Source: Klebsiella pneumoniae (GTDB taxonomy: Bacteria; Myxococcota_A; UBA796; GCA-2862545). From it: 63,768 bases of DNA. The stretch lies in assembly GCA_945861065.1 (NCBI GenBank), contig CAMASI010000013.1, positions 1 to 63,768 on the forward strand, in the 5' to 3' direction. The notes below the pieces were generated by a model that ran no database searches, was not told the DNA's origin, and saw only the letters and a list, made by a program, of their open reading frames with translations. The translations under genes and the position numbers were made by a program. This document shows, piece after piece, positions 1 to 8,117 of this stretch (the first letter of the stretch is position 1; every line of letters begins with the position of its first letter).

Positions 1-107
1 GCCTCAACCTCGTCGAGGACGCAACGCATCGGTCCGGTAAGGAGCAGCTCGATCGCGTCGTGGCGATGCTCGTAGCCTTGGCGAAGAAGCTCCAGAATGA
101 TCGCTGA
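1..107 (+). CDS. Four-helix-bundle protein (S23/bIVP-like), C-terminal fragment
   Basis: Only the last 34 codons are inside the window, in the frame that begins at base 3 and stops with TGA at 105-107. The visible end reads LDRVVAMLVALAKKLQNDR, an amphipathic helix of the kind that closes stand-alone four-helix-bundle proteins (TIGR02436/S23 family). Relatives are encoded in 23S rRNA intervening sequences, and the Avd accessory protein of diversity-generating retroelements belongs to the same fold. The last 17 codons are identical in DNA to the fragment at 63714-63768. The family call rests on a short C-terminus and is an inference. The gene is followed at once by a G-rich hexamer array and a heptamer array. 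Confidence 0.6.
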   Translation, partial: LNLVEDATHRSGKEQLDRVVAMLVALAKKLQNDR

Positions 108-212
108 CGCTTCCAGGGGCGACGCCGGGAGCGGGGGTCGGGAGCGGGACCGGGACCGGGAGCGGGAGCGGGACCGGGAGCGGGCCGGGCCCGGCTTGTG
201 GGGATCGCGCCC
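53..212 (+). repeat. Left copy of a terminal inverted repeat element
   Basis: This 160-base segment holds the end of the four-helix-bundle gene and its G-rich downstream tail. It recurs in reverse complement at 63621-63768 (148 bases). The copies match exactly except that the left one carries two extra hexamers, which accounts for the 12-base length difference. Homology ends at 212/213 on the left, where the heptamer array starts, and at 63621/63620 on the right. Identity this high across a non-coding tail suggests recent copying or gene conversion. Confidence 0.95.
127..189 (+). repeat. G3N3 hexamer array (GGGAGC/GGGACC), left copy
   Basis: Eleven runs of three or more G are separated mostly by three-base spacers AGC or ACC, with one imperfect GGGGGTC unit near the start and a GGGCCGGG end. 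The G-rich strand is the coding strand of the four-helix-bundle gene, and the array begins 19 bases after its stop codon. The regular G3N3 pattern fits the usual G-quadruplex sequence rule. The right copy has nine runs. Confidence 0.9.
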
Positions 213-323
213 ATGGCTAATGGCTAATGGCTAATGGCTAATGGCTAATGGCTAATGGCTAATGGCTAATGGCTAATGGCTAATGGCTAATGGCTAATGG
301 CTAATGGCTAATGGCTAATGGCT
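213..323 (+). repeat. Perfect heptamer tandem array (ATGGCTA), 15.9 copies
   Basis: Bases 213-323 are ATGGCTA repeated without a single mismatch: fifteen full units plus six bases. The array starts directly after the conserved GGGATCGCGCCC end of the element and stops 4 bases from the greB stop codon at 328-330. All frames are quickly closed by TAA or TAG, so it is not coding. It is absent from the right-hand copy. Perfection over 111 bases points to recent expansion or active turnover. Confidence 0.95.
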
Positions 324-327
324 GCCC

Positions 328-840
328 CTAGCGCCTGAAGGACAATTCTACTGGCAGCGGCTCCTGCGCCTCGTAGCGCACGGAAATCAATGTCACCTCC
401 CGTCGACCCGCGGGGGCCTCGAATACGACAGTATCCCCTTCGCGTTTTTCCATGAGCGCCCGTCCTAGCGGGCTCCGCCAGGACAACACGCCGGCGGCCA
501 CGTCCACTTCGTCTTCGCCCCAGATACGCCACTTCCTTTCGCTGCCGTCTGCTTCTTCCACCACAACTGTGGCCCCGAATCGAACCGCAGTACCGAGAAC
601 CGCCTGCGGATCTACAGGCCGAGCGGCCTCCAGCCGTTTGAGCAGGAAATGGCGCCGACTGTCGATTTCACGAAGTCTCTTTTTGCCGTAAATGTATTCC
701 GCGTTCTCTGAACGATCGCCCAAAGACGCCGCCCAAGACACTTCGGCGACAATCCGCGGACGCTCCTCGCGTTCGAGCCAGGCCACCTCGCGCTGAATGC
801 GTTCCAAACCTCGGAGCGTAATGAAGTTGGGTTCCCCCAT
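328..840 (-). CDS. greB: Transcript cleavage/elongation factor GreB
   Basis: This 170-residue protein rescues backtracked RNA polymerase by inserting its N-terminal coiled coil into the secondary channel and stimulating cleavage of the 3' RNA end. Residues 24-60 closely follow GreB, including VSWAASLGDRSENAEY and KKRLREID. The acidic tip residues D42 and E45 match the catalytic pair of E. coli GreB, and the WAASLGDRSENAEY form is GreB-like rather than GreA-like. The start at 840 (MGEPNFITLRG) was preferred to an upstream extension because it overlaps the previous stop as TAATG, implying coupling to the FG-GAP gene. The stop is only 4 bases from the heptamer array, so the array may lie in the 3' end of this transcript. 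Confidence 0.93.
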   Translation of the reverse strand: MGEPNFITLRGLERIQREVAWLEREERPRIVAEVSWAASLGDRSENAEYIYGKKRLREIDSRRHFLLKRLEAARPVDPQAVLGTAVRFGATVVVEEADGSERKWRIWGEDEVDVAAGVLSWRSPLGRALMEKREGDTVVFEAPAGRREVTLISVRYEAQEPLPVELSFRR

Positions 841-2120
841 TAGCGATCCCCAATCACCGACATCGCGAACACAGTTGCGCCAGCCGGAAAAGAAGCAACG
901 ACGTCGTAGGTCCAACCCGCATCGGTCAGTCGATACTTCCGCACTTCACGGGACGGTTCGTCCGCGACGTACAACTCATCCCTTCCGTCGTTGTCGAGGT
1001 CTCCCGCCGCCATCGCATGCATCATCCCATCGGACTGGGCGTCTACAGCCTCCACCGAACCCTTCCGGAAGGTCCATACGCCCTTTTTCACACAACTTCC
1101 GACCCACTCGTCGCGCCCATCCCCGTCCACGTCAGCAAAGGTGCTGCTGTGGCAGGCCGGCGCGGGAATCGTGGCCAGCGGTTTGGGACGCCACGGCACG
1201 ACCGAACGGTCGAACTCTACCAAGACCGCCCCCGCTGTGACCCCGTCTTTTACCAAGCCCGGCCGCAGGCCCAAAACCTCGGGCACACGATCGCCATTCG
1301 AGTCACCCGCGCGAATTTCTCGGGTAAAAAACTCGGTACTTGACCACGTGACCATTGACATCCATGCGCCGCCAACCCGTGAGAACACCTCGATTTCCCC
1401 AGATTCACCGCGAAGACCCTGGGCGGCTGCCGTGACCAGTTCAACCCGTCCGTCGGCGTCGAGGTCCGCCCACAGCACGCTGGACACCCGTGTGCGATCC
1501 CGAGCCCTCAAAATCTCAAATTGCACGTCGCCGTCCACCGACCTCCCCAACATGACGACGCCTGCATCGTACCCACCTGCGGCGAAATCGGAGTCTCCGT
1601 CGGCATCGAAGTCCGCGGCCGCGATGTCCATCCATCCGTCGGCTTCCGATGGCCAGTCCCAAGAGCCCAGCTCTGCCAGCGCAGTCCCTGGACGCCACGC
1701 CACGACCCGCGCGGCCGCGGCCCCCACCGCTAAGACGCCGCCCTGGAAGCCGATCGCCTTAAGCGTTGTTGCAGAGCCCGGATTTGGCACCACCTCCCAC
1801 GTCCATCCACCCGCAATGGGGCTCCCCATATGCATCGTCGCGAATTCATCGATTCCAACCGTTTTGATCAACGCGGCCGGGGTCGTGATCACGACGAGGC
1901 CCCCGACAAATCGGCCGCCAGTCGGCATATGTGCGGCGCCCGCGGATTCTACGTCCACGGGGGTTGGCTCGACGGAAGGGGAAACGGCTTCGGGCACCAC
2001 AACCGCAACGGCGGCCACAGGCAGTGGCGACACCGGAGGGGCCCTCCAACGCTGCCATAGCAGACCACTCAGTGTGGCCAGAATCGCGGCGCCTAGCGCC
2101 CAATCCAAGAGCCGCCTCAT
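840..2120 (-). CDS. FG-GAP/VCBS repeat protein, membrane-anchored
   Basis: This 426-residue protein has an N-terminal hydrophobic stretch (about residues 5-22) preceded by MRRLLD, so it is a membrane anchor or uncleaved signal. At least five calcium-loop motifs of the integrin-type FG-GAP/VCBS beta-propeller follow, near residues 170 (DFDADGDSDFA), 219 (DLDADGRVEL), 273, 330 (DVDGDGRDEW) and 374 (DLDNDGRDEL). Such propellers usually sit at the cell surface and bind calcium or a ligand; no enzyme motif is visible. It is the middle gene of a three-gene minus-strand operon, overlapping the upstream lipoprotein by ATGA and greB by one base. The link with greB is probably only shared transcription. 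Confidence 0.8.
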   Translation of the reverse strand: MRRLLDWALGAAILATLSGLLWQRWRAPPVSPLPVAAVAVVVPEAVSPSVEPTPVDVESAGAAHMPTGGRFVGGLVVITTPAALIKTVGIDEFATMHMGSPIAGGWTWEVVPNPGSATTLKAIGFQGGVLAVGAAAARVVAWRPGTALAELGSWDWPSEADGWMDIAAADFDADGDSDFAAGGYDAGVVMLGRSVDGDVQFEILRARDRTRVSSVLWADLDADGRVELVTAAAQGLRGESGEIEVFSRVGGAWMSMVTWSSTEFFTREIRAGDSNGDRVPEVLGLRPGLVKDGVTAGAVLVEFDRSVVPWRPKPLATIPAPACHSSTFADVDGDGRDEWVGSCVKKGVWTFRKGSVEAVDAQSDGMMHAMAAGDLDNDGRDELYVADEPSREVRKYRLTDAGWTYDVVASFPAGATVFAMSVIGDR

Positions 2121-2821
2121 TCAGCGCAGTCCGGAATTCCGTTGACGTCCGCATCCAGCCGATCGTCCCGACCGGGGCACTGATCGCACGCGTCCCCCAC
2201 CGCATCACCGTCAGTTTCTAGTTGGTACGGATCGGCGACGAGTGGGCACACATCGCAGTCGTCGAACACTTCGTCCCCATCGTCATCGACCGGATTGATT
2301 GCGAGAATCAAGTCAAGTGTTGCGCGGCCCAGGCTGAAGTCACGGGTATCCAACACCTCCACGTCCACGGTGATCGGGAGGTCGAGCAAGACACAGGCCG
2401 TGTCCATGTCTACGATCGGGCCGTCGTTGAGAACAACGGTGAGGTCCCACAACGCGCCGCTACACCCATCGATTTCGGCCAGCGGATAGCGCACGGTGCC
2501 ATCTTCGCCCGAACCGGCCAGCACGTCACCCGTTGCAGGGTCGGTCACCACAGTCGTGGTTTGAACCTCCGGATGCGCGTTCGAAATCACGGGAGACACT
2601 TGCAGTGCGGGTCCCAAAGCGCCGAGATCGACCACGATGACAGGATCCCCGTCGGACAGGGGCACCCAGGTATCATCACGCCCCAAGCCGATCGCGACTT
2701 CCAGGTATTCGTCCACCAAACAGTCGGTCGCCGGGGCGGTTTCCGTGGTCGGCACGTCTGTGGCCATTGTGTCCACAGGGGCTGCGTCTTCGGCACACGC
2801 CACTAAGTACCACAGCCACAT
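2117..2821 (-). CDS. Lipoprotein with thrombospondin type 3-like C-terminus
   Basis: This 234-residue protein starts MWLWYLVACAED. It is a very short hydrophobic leader with a lipobox-like VAC, so Cys9 would be the lipidated residue. The body (about 30-175) is not recognised. The last 55 residues carry Asp-rich calcium loops (DDDGDEVFDDCDVC, ETDGDAVGDACDQC, DADVNGIPDC) typical of thrombospondin type 3 repeats on myxobacterial surface proteins. It heads the operon that continues into the FG-GAP gene and greB, with an ATGA overlap. No in-frame upstream start is evident to lengthen the leader. Role unknown; surface location is inferred. Confidence 0.75.
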   Translation of the reverse strand: MWLWYLVACAEDAAPVDTMATDVPTTETAPATDCLVDEYLEVAIGLGRDDTWVPLSDGDPVIVVDLGALGPALQVSPVISNAHPEVQTTTVVTDPATGDVLAGSGEDGTVRYPLAEIDGCSGALWDLTVVLNDGPIVDMDTACVLLDLPITVDVEVLDTRDFSLGRATLDLILAINPVDDDGDEVFDDCDVCPLVADPYQLETDGDAVGDACDQCPGRDDRLDADVNGIPDCAE

Positions 2822-2856
2822 GCGTTCGCCCCGCCGCAGGAGCTAACCCAGATGCA

Positions 2857-2870
2857 GCGGCGCAAGCCGC
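2857..2870. other. GC hairpin with GCAA loop in divergent spacer
   Basis: GCGGC-GCAA-GCCGC forms a five-base-pair stem with a GNRA-type tetraloop, in the 86-base gap between the divergent genes at 2821 and 2908. It could be part of a leader RNA or simply chance in GC-rich DNA. A GC-type -10-like TAGGAT lies at 2881-2886 upstream of the plus-strand gene. Confidence 0.3.
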
Positions 2871-2907
2871 CGCAACGGTGTAGGATGCACGGCGTCGGAG
2901 TGTGGGG

Positions 2908-5265
2908 ATGGATCGCGTGGAGCTGGAACGGTTCCTTCAGCGGGCTGGAAAGCGGACACTAGCGGAGTACGTGGGTGCTACCGAGGGCCAAGTTGCGGAT
3001 TCGTTGCGCCGCAGGCTTGCCTGGGCGCGAACCGCCACGCGTGACCCCAAGCGCTCTGAAGAGGCGCGTTGGCTGCTCACCAATGCGGATGCGCTTCGTC
3101 GCGAGGCGGAGGCCGCAGACCTCCCGCCTCAACCCGCCGCAGACCCGTTTGACGTACCGGCCCCTCGGCGCAACCGTTGGGTATTCGACGAAGACAACGA
3201 TGCCGCCGTCAATATCACACGCCTGACGGATCTCACCGACGGCCAGGACTACGCCGCACTCGGCGGCGATGGCATGGACGAATCGGATTGGGACCCAAGT
3301 TTTACCGCCAGCCATTTCCGACTGGACCGGCACCTTGACCCGACCGCGGGCGCAACCAGGACCGCGACCCCTTCGCCGACCTCCCAACGACAAGCGGTTT
3401 CCCGTACGCCAGCGGCGGCGCCACAAGCCGCGCCCCGACATCAGCCTCCGCCAACACCGAAGCCTGCAACACCGCGTCCCTCTCCTGTCGTGGCGCCTCC
3501 TGCAGCGAAGGGGCGGAGCCGGCCGCCAGATCGCGCCGTCAAGTCGGTTGCCGTTGGGCCGCCCGCAGACGAGGAGTCCGTTTTCGGGCTGGACATCGAG
3601 ATCCGCGAAGGTCCCACGCCTCGTCGCGGTGCTGGTCCGGCCGCCCCTGCAGAAACGCCCCAACCGCCACCGCAGCCCAAGGTTGCCCCCGGAACGCAGC
3701 GCAGTGGACGATCCACGGCGATGACCATCCTTCCGCCGGATTCGCCCGATCCGGCACCCCCGCGGAAAGCGAGCGGCCGTTCAGGTGCGGCGGGCCCTGC
3801 GCAAGACGCGTTCGTCGCTGTTCCGAGTGTTTCGGCCTCTGATGCGGCCCGCCCTCCGCCGCCGCCCTCAATGCCGCCCCCCAACGCCACGCCACCGCCC
3901 ATTTCGCGGGTCGTGTCCGTCATTCCCGCCCCAGTCGCTTCTGCACCGCCCGAAGCGGGCTTCTTCAAGCGCCCAACGCCCCAATTCAAACGAAGTGCGC
4001 CAACGGCAGAGCTTCCAACCGCGACCGCAACACCGCTCGTACCCATCGCGCCGACGTTGCCGGTCCCCGTCACCGCTGACTCCCTCACGGTCCCGGCCGC
4101 CCCAATCGCGATCGGGGTACCCGCTGCCGGAGTCCCCGGGGCAGTCGGAGCCCCTCGACCCACGACAGGCCCCGTCAACCGCACGCGGCTGCTTTCCCTC
4201 GGCGTTGTCCTGGCGGTGGCATTCTTTGCTTGGGTAAACTGGGCCACCGTCGGTCCGGTATTGGGTCTCGCACCCACGACGCCGGGCCCAAATGTCGTCC
4301 CCGCGGCCGTACCGGCGGGTTCCGCCCCGACTGAGGCCCCGCCGACGGTAGCAGTACCGCCGATCGCGCCTGAACCAGCCGAAGGCGACGCTGCGCCTGA
4401 CCCCGCTTCTGAGGGCTTGCCACCCGCGGCGCCGACCGAGGGCATTCCTGCACCCGCGCCGTCAGGCCCCGTGGACGCGTCGTTCGCGGCTCCTGACGTG
4501 CCGGTCGCCGTTCCAGCACCTGTGCTCGGGGCGCCAGTTCCGCCAAAACCAGCACCAAAACCAGCGCCATCGACAGCGCGGCAACCCCGCCCGGAACCGC
4601 CTGTCAGCGTAGCGCCAGTTCCCGCCCCCGCCGCCGCTCCCGTGGTTGCGGCCCCAGTTGTGGCCCCAGTGGCCTTGGTGCAGCCAACACCCGCTCCTAC
4701 GGAAATCCTGTTGCCTCCCCCGAACGCGGGTGCCGGCGGGCTTGATTCGCGCTGCCTGCCCGACCATATGGCTTCGCGGGCGCAGGGCGGCACGCTGACC
4801 GACGTGCAGCGGCAGTGTATGGACCGCTCCGTTTCGACGGCCGCTGCCGGTCCAGATCGCACCCGGCTATCTTCGCTCTTGTTGCTGGATGCGACTGCAC
4901 GCCAGGACACCGCCGCATGGCAACGGCTCGCGCGCCGTCACCTAGAACAAATTGAGCCCGGTAATGGCTCGTTGGCCTTCAAATACGCGGGCTCGATGTT
5001 CCAAAGCGGCGCCCTCGCGGATGCGTCGAAATGGTGTGATGCCGCCATTACGAACAAAGGCGGCGGCGCGACCGGTCGTTCGGGGACGAACAACGCCTAC
5101 AAATTGCGGGTCGCTATCGCTGAAAAGAAGATTGCGAACGGCGAGGCCAACAATTCCGAGCTGCTTCGCGTTGGCCAGGACTGGTTCGCGTGGGCAAGGG
5201 CGAACAATCTTGATGTGACTGGTGCGGCAGCGGCCTGTGCCGCGGCCGGCGGGTCCTGCGAGTGA
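2908..5265 (+). CDS. Pro/Ala-rich single-pass membrane protein, unknown
   Basis: This protein of about 785 residues has four visible parts. Residues 1-75 are a charged helical segment (MDRVELERFLQRAGKRTL). Residues 75-420 are a disordered linker rich in Pro, Ala and Arg. A transmembrane helix lies at about 425-447 (LSLGVVLAVAFFAWVNW), followed by a second Pro/Ala linker. A compact C-terminal domain (about 612-785) has five or six Cys and looks helical and TPR-like. The start at ATG 2908 rather than GTG 2902 is favoured by a GGAG eight bases upstream. Topology would place the N-terminus in the cytoplasm and the Cys-rich domain outside, bridged by Pro-rich stalks. The stop overlaps the protease start as GTGA. 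No family recognised. Confidence 0.7.
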   Translation: MDRVELERFLQRAGKRTLAEYVGATEGQVADSLRRRLAWARTATRDPKRSEEARWLLTNADALRREAEAADLPPQPAADPFDVPAPRRNRWVFDEDNDAAVNITRLTDLTDGQDYAALGGDGMDESDWDPSFTASHFRLDRHLDPTAGATRTATPSPTSQRQAVSRTPAAAPQAAPRHQPPPTPKPATPRPSPVVAPPAAKGRSRPPDRAVKSVAVGPPADEESVFGLDIEIREGPTPRRGAGPAAPAETPQPPPQPKVAPGTQRSGRSTAMTILPPDSPDPAPPRKASGRSGAAGPAQDAFVAVPSVSASDAARPPPPPSMPPPNATPPPISRVVSVIPAPVASAPPEAGFFKRPTPQFKRSAPTAELPTATATPLVPIAPTLPVPVTADSLTVPAAPIAIGVPAAGVPGAVGAPRPTTGPVNRTRLLSLGVVLAVAFFAWVNWATVGPVLGLAPTTPGPNVVPAAVPAGSAPTEAPPTVAVPPIAPEPAEGDAAPDPASEGLPPAAPTEGIPAPAPSGPVDASFAAPDVPVAVPAPVLGAPVPPKPAPKPAPSTARQPRPEPPVSVAPVPAPAAAPVVAAPVVAPVALVQPTPAPTEILLPPPNAGAGGLDSRCLPDHMASRAQGGTLTDVQRQCMDRSVSTAAAGPDRTRLSSLLLLDATARQDTAAWQRLARRHLEQIEPGNGSLAFKYAGSMFQSGALADASKWCDAAITNKGGGATGRSGTNNAYKLRVAIAEKKIANGEANNSELLRVGQDWFAWARANNLDVTGAAAACAAAGGSCE

Positions 5266-6251
5266 CGGCCGCACTCCTTGTGACCTCGGCGCTTGCGGGC
5301 ACGGGCCCCCTCACCACGTTTAGCTCCGCCCCCGAGGGCGCAGACGCCCTCGTGGCGGCCGACGAAGAATCCGGCTTCCCCTCTGCCGTATCGCTTGCCT
5401 TCGGCAACTATTCCATCTGTTCTGGAAGCCTGATCACACCTGAGATTGTGCTCACTGCGGCACATTGCCTCGAGGGCTACGGCGGCTATTTGGTGGAGTT
5501 CGGCGTCATCGCCGTGGGAGATACCACCTGGGACCCTGATCAAGCCATTGCCATCTCCGACACCGCTATTCACCCTTCGTACCGGGCATTGGATGGCTCG
5601 GAGCTTGGCGAGAACGACGTAGGGCTCGTATTTCTTGCTCACCCAATCAAGAAAGTCGATCCGATTTGGTTCGCTGAGAATATTCCTGAGAACAAAGCCG
5701 TCGGCGACATTGTGACCAGCGTGGGATTCGGCGTGACTGGGGCGTCGGGTGCGGGCTCCGGCGTGAAACGCTCCGCGAAGCTGCACATCAGCCAAATCGA
5801 TCCCACATTCTTGATTAGTTATTCCGGAGACAACAAAGACGGCGCGCAGGTTTGCAGCGGGGACTCTGGCGGTCCACAATACCATGAGAGTGACGCTGGC
5901 GTGCTCACGCAATGGGCGGTGCATTCTTGGGCCGACGCATATTGCCTGTTTGAGTCTGGAAGTACCCGCACCGACAGCGTCGCCGTCTGGCTGACCAACC
6001 AGGTCGAACTGTGGCACGGCACCAGCGACCGTTGTGAATTCAACGATCATTATTTCGACGGCGTCTGCGACGATTTTTGCGAAGAGTTAGACCCCGATTG
6101 CGTGGTACATCCGCTCGACACGCTTGAGCTGTACCAGGGCGGAGGTGTTTCCGTGCCCCGCATTTGCGGGACAACAAATGTGTCTATACCCCCGGCCTTT
6201 GGGCTCGGACTTGTGGTGTGGGCATTGCGTCGCCGTCCAACAAGGACGTGA
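5262..6251 (+). CDS. Trypsin-like serine protease (S1) with C-terminal anchor
   Basis: This is a 329-residue exported chymotrypsin-fold protease. The triad is visible as H68 in VLTAAHC, D119 in GENDVGLVF and S202 in CSGDSGGP. An N-terminal hydrophobic leader (about residues 2-12) serves export. After the protease domain come a Cys-rich Asp segment (DGVCDDFCEELDPDC) and a tail with Cys, a short hydrophobic helix and an Arg cluster (GLGLVVWALRRRPTRT). That layout resembles the MYXO-CTERM surface-sorting tripartite signal. The GTG start overlaps the upstream stop, so synthesis is probably coupled to the membrane protein before it. The substrate is unknown. Confidence 0.88.
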   Translation: MTAALLVTSALAGTGPLTTFSSAPEGADALVAADEESGFPSAVSLAFGNYSICSGSLITPEIVLTAAHCLEGYGGYLVEFGVIAVGDTTWDPDQAIAISDTAIHPSYRALDGSELGENDVGLVFLAHPIKKVDPIWFAENIPENKAVGDIVTSVGFGVTGASGAGSGVKRSAKLHISQIDPTFLISYSGDNKDGAQVCSGDSGGPQYHESDAGVLTQWAVHSWADAYCLFESGSTRTDSVAVWLTNQVELWHGTSDRCEFNDHYFDGVCDDFCEELDPDCVVHPLDTLELYQGGGVSVPRICGTTNVSIPPAFGLGLVVWALRRRPTRT

Positions 6252-6252
6252 C

Positions 6253-8058
6253 TCAGGGTTGGAGGTCGGCCAAGGCGACCGACCACGACGCCACCACCGT
6301 CCCCGCGTCGTCCCGAATCTCCGCCAGCACATGAGCGTCGAGCGAGACGGTGTCAAAATTCGCGGTCACGAAACTATTTGTCGCGTCGTAGCAGGCGACC
6401 AGCTCCAGGTCCGAACCGCACGCGTTGGGCGGCAGATTCGCCAACGGCGAAGCAGTGAATTCCGGGACGTCGTACCCGATTCCTGGGTCGGGAAGCAGCC
6501 TCAACTCCGCATGATGCACGTCGCCGGACAACAGCACGACCCCTGGGACCCCTGCCAGGCGGCCGAACAGGCGAGCGCGTTCAACTGGAAACGATGCCCA
6601 GGAGTCGGCAGTTCCTTCGCTGGTCCATTGTGACCCTGTAGCGAGCACCTTGAACACCGCGTCGCTGGAGAGCACGGCGTCGACGAGCCAATCCTCCTGC
6701 AGCACACCCAGGATACCGCTCGTTCCTCGGTACAGCCGGTCGTCGAGCGCGAATACTTCCACATTTCCGCGCCGGACTGAGAAGAATATCCCCGGAATTT
6801 CTAGCGTACCTGACGAAGGATTTGCCCAGGCGTCGCCAAACGCCCGGAGTGCCACGTCGCCACCGGGCGAAAAGGCGTCTGCATCGTTCCCGACGTAGTC
6901 ATGGTCGTCCCACACGGCGATGACGGGCAAACTGGCCATCATCGATGCCCGGTCGGGCTTGCCGTGGCTCGTGCGGTAGAACCACCGCAATACGCCGAGT
7001 TCGGAACTGTTCGCATAATGATTGTCGCCGAGGAAGAAGAATGCGTCGGGATTCGTCTCCTCAATTGCGTCGAAAATCGGCTGTAGTTCGTCCTGGGCGC
7101 AGCTTCCCATCGCCAATAAGAACTGGCCGTCCTCGCCATCGGCTGGACCGGCCTGCAAGAAGCGAGGTGGGCTCTGCGCCAAGCCGTCCACCTCGACAAC
7201 CCACGTGTACAATTTTCCAGGTACCAGCTGATCCGTGACCAATTGGGCGCCGAAATCGTCCACCGCAGCCGGCCAGGCCCAAGCGACGACGGCACCGTCT
7301 GCCGGGTCTGCCGATTCGGAAACGCGAAGCCCCACCAGCCGAGTGCCATCCGTGCGCACCCAGACGCGCGTCTCCGTACCGGCCGTCCACCCGCGGATCG
7401 GGCCATGGGTAAGAGGTGCGTCGTAGCAGCTGTCCACGCCCAAGTGCAGTCCCAAAGGGTCAATCCACGAGGCAAGCTCATCGACGCCTTCGTTGCCGAA
7501 GTACGTTCCTTCCAGGCCGTCCGCCGAATACACCCGTTCGCCGTCGAATTGAACCTCAAGACAAGACGGCTCCCAACGATCCGAGCCGTCTACAGAACGA
7601 ATCTCAACGCGATCGACGAGGGCCCGAGACAGCCCGACAGCTTCGAAGCTGAATACGTCGATCATGCCTTCTTCGAATTCATCGAGGTCAATCACGTCCA
7701 ATGCAAAACAATCCACAGCGCTGAGGCACAACGATAGCGAGTTGGCATCTGTTCCGGAATTGACCGTGAGCGCGGTACGAACGACGACGGTGAGCTGGTC
7801 TATCGTTTCCGGAAACAAGGGTGCTGGGGGTGCAGGCACGCCTACGAGTCCCGGCACGGGTGGCGTCGTCGTACTTGGCGTTTCCGTGTCCCCGGACGTC
7901 GCCGTGTCCTGGCCGGCGGTGTCTTCACCGTCAGTCTCGCCCTCTGGTTCCCCCGTTTCTACCGGCGTTGTCGGCAACGTTCCCGTCGGGTCGGGAGGCG
8001 TGGTCGTCGGGCCGTCCTTGGGTTCCGTAGTCTCGCACGCCAACAGCAAGGCCCACAT
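6253..8058 (-). CDS. PhoD-like metallophosphoesterase lipoprotein
   Basis: This 601-residue lipoprotein starts [12 protein letters not shown] with Cys8 as the likely lipid site. A Thr/Pro/Glu linker covers about residues 10-80. An N-terminal domain (about 85-200) may be PLAT-like, a weak call. The C-terminal half is an alkaline phosphatase D/PhoD-type metallophosphatase: [29 protein letters not shown] and [11 protein letters not shown] supply the Asp, Asn and His ligands of a dinuclear metal centre. Expected role: phosphomonoester or diester hydrolysis at the outer surface. It is a single gene, tail-to-tail with the protease (1 bp apart) and divergent from the MBL gene. RBS AGAGG lies 5 bases before ATG. 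Confidence 0.87.
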   Translation of the reverse strand: MWALLLACETTEPKDGPTTTPPDPTGTLPTTPVETGEPEGETDGEDTAGQDTATSGDTETPSTTTPPVPGLVGVPAPPAPLFPETIDQLTVVVRTALTVNSGTDANSLSLCLSAVDCFALDVIDLDEFEEGMIDVFSFEAVGLSRALVDRVEIRSVDGSDRWEPSCLEVQFDGERVYSADGLEGTYFGNEGVDELASWIDPLGLHLGVDSCYDAPLTHGPIRGWTAGTETRVWVRTDGTRLVGLRVSESADPADGAVVAWAWPAAVDDFGAQLVTDQLVPGKLYTWVVEVDGLAQSPPRFLQAGPADGEDGQFLLAMGSCAQDELQPIFDAIEETNPDAFFFLGDNHYANSSELGVLRWFYRTSHGKPDRASMMASLPVIAVWDDHDYVGNDADAFSPGGDVALRAFGDAWANPSSGTLEIPGIFFSVRRGNVEVFALDDRLYRGTSGILGVLQEDWLVDAVLSSDAVFKVLATGSQWTSEGTADSWASFPVERARLFGRLAGVPGVVLLSGDVHHAELRLLPDPGIGYDVPEFTASPLANLPPNACGSDLELVACYDATNSFVTANFDTVSLDAHVLAEIRDDAGTVVASWSVALADLQP

Positions 8059-8117
8059 CTCAACCTCTGGCGTCCCTAGAACACGATTGCGCGCCGGCGG
8101 CCGCGCTAAGCAAGCGT

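Noticed and set aside
213..323. Heptamer array as a CRISPR array
   Set aside because: Units are 7 bases with no spacers, and no cas genes are present.
308..532. Reading frame on the minus strand running out of greB towards the repeat
   Set aside because: It overlaps greB out of frame, starts inside it, has Arg/Gly-rich low-complexity sequence and no family features.
3441..4910. Long antisense reading frame of 489 codons
   Set aside because: It is the mirror of the Pro/Ala-rich gene at 2908-5265. Its Gly/Ala/Thr repeats come from the GC-rich complementary frame and it has no start context.
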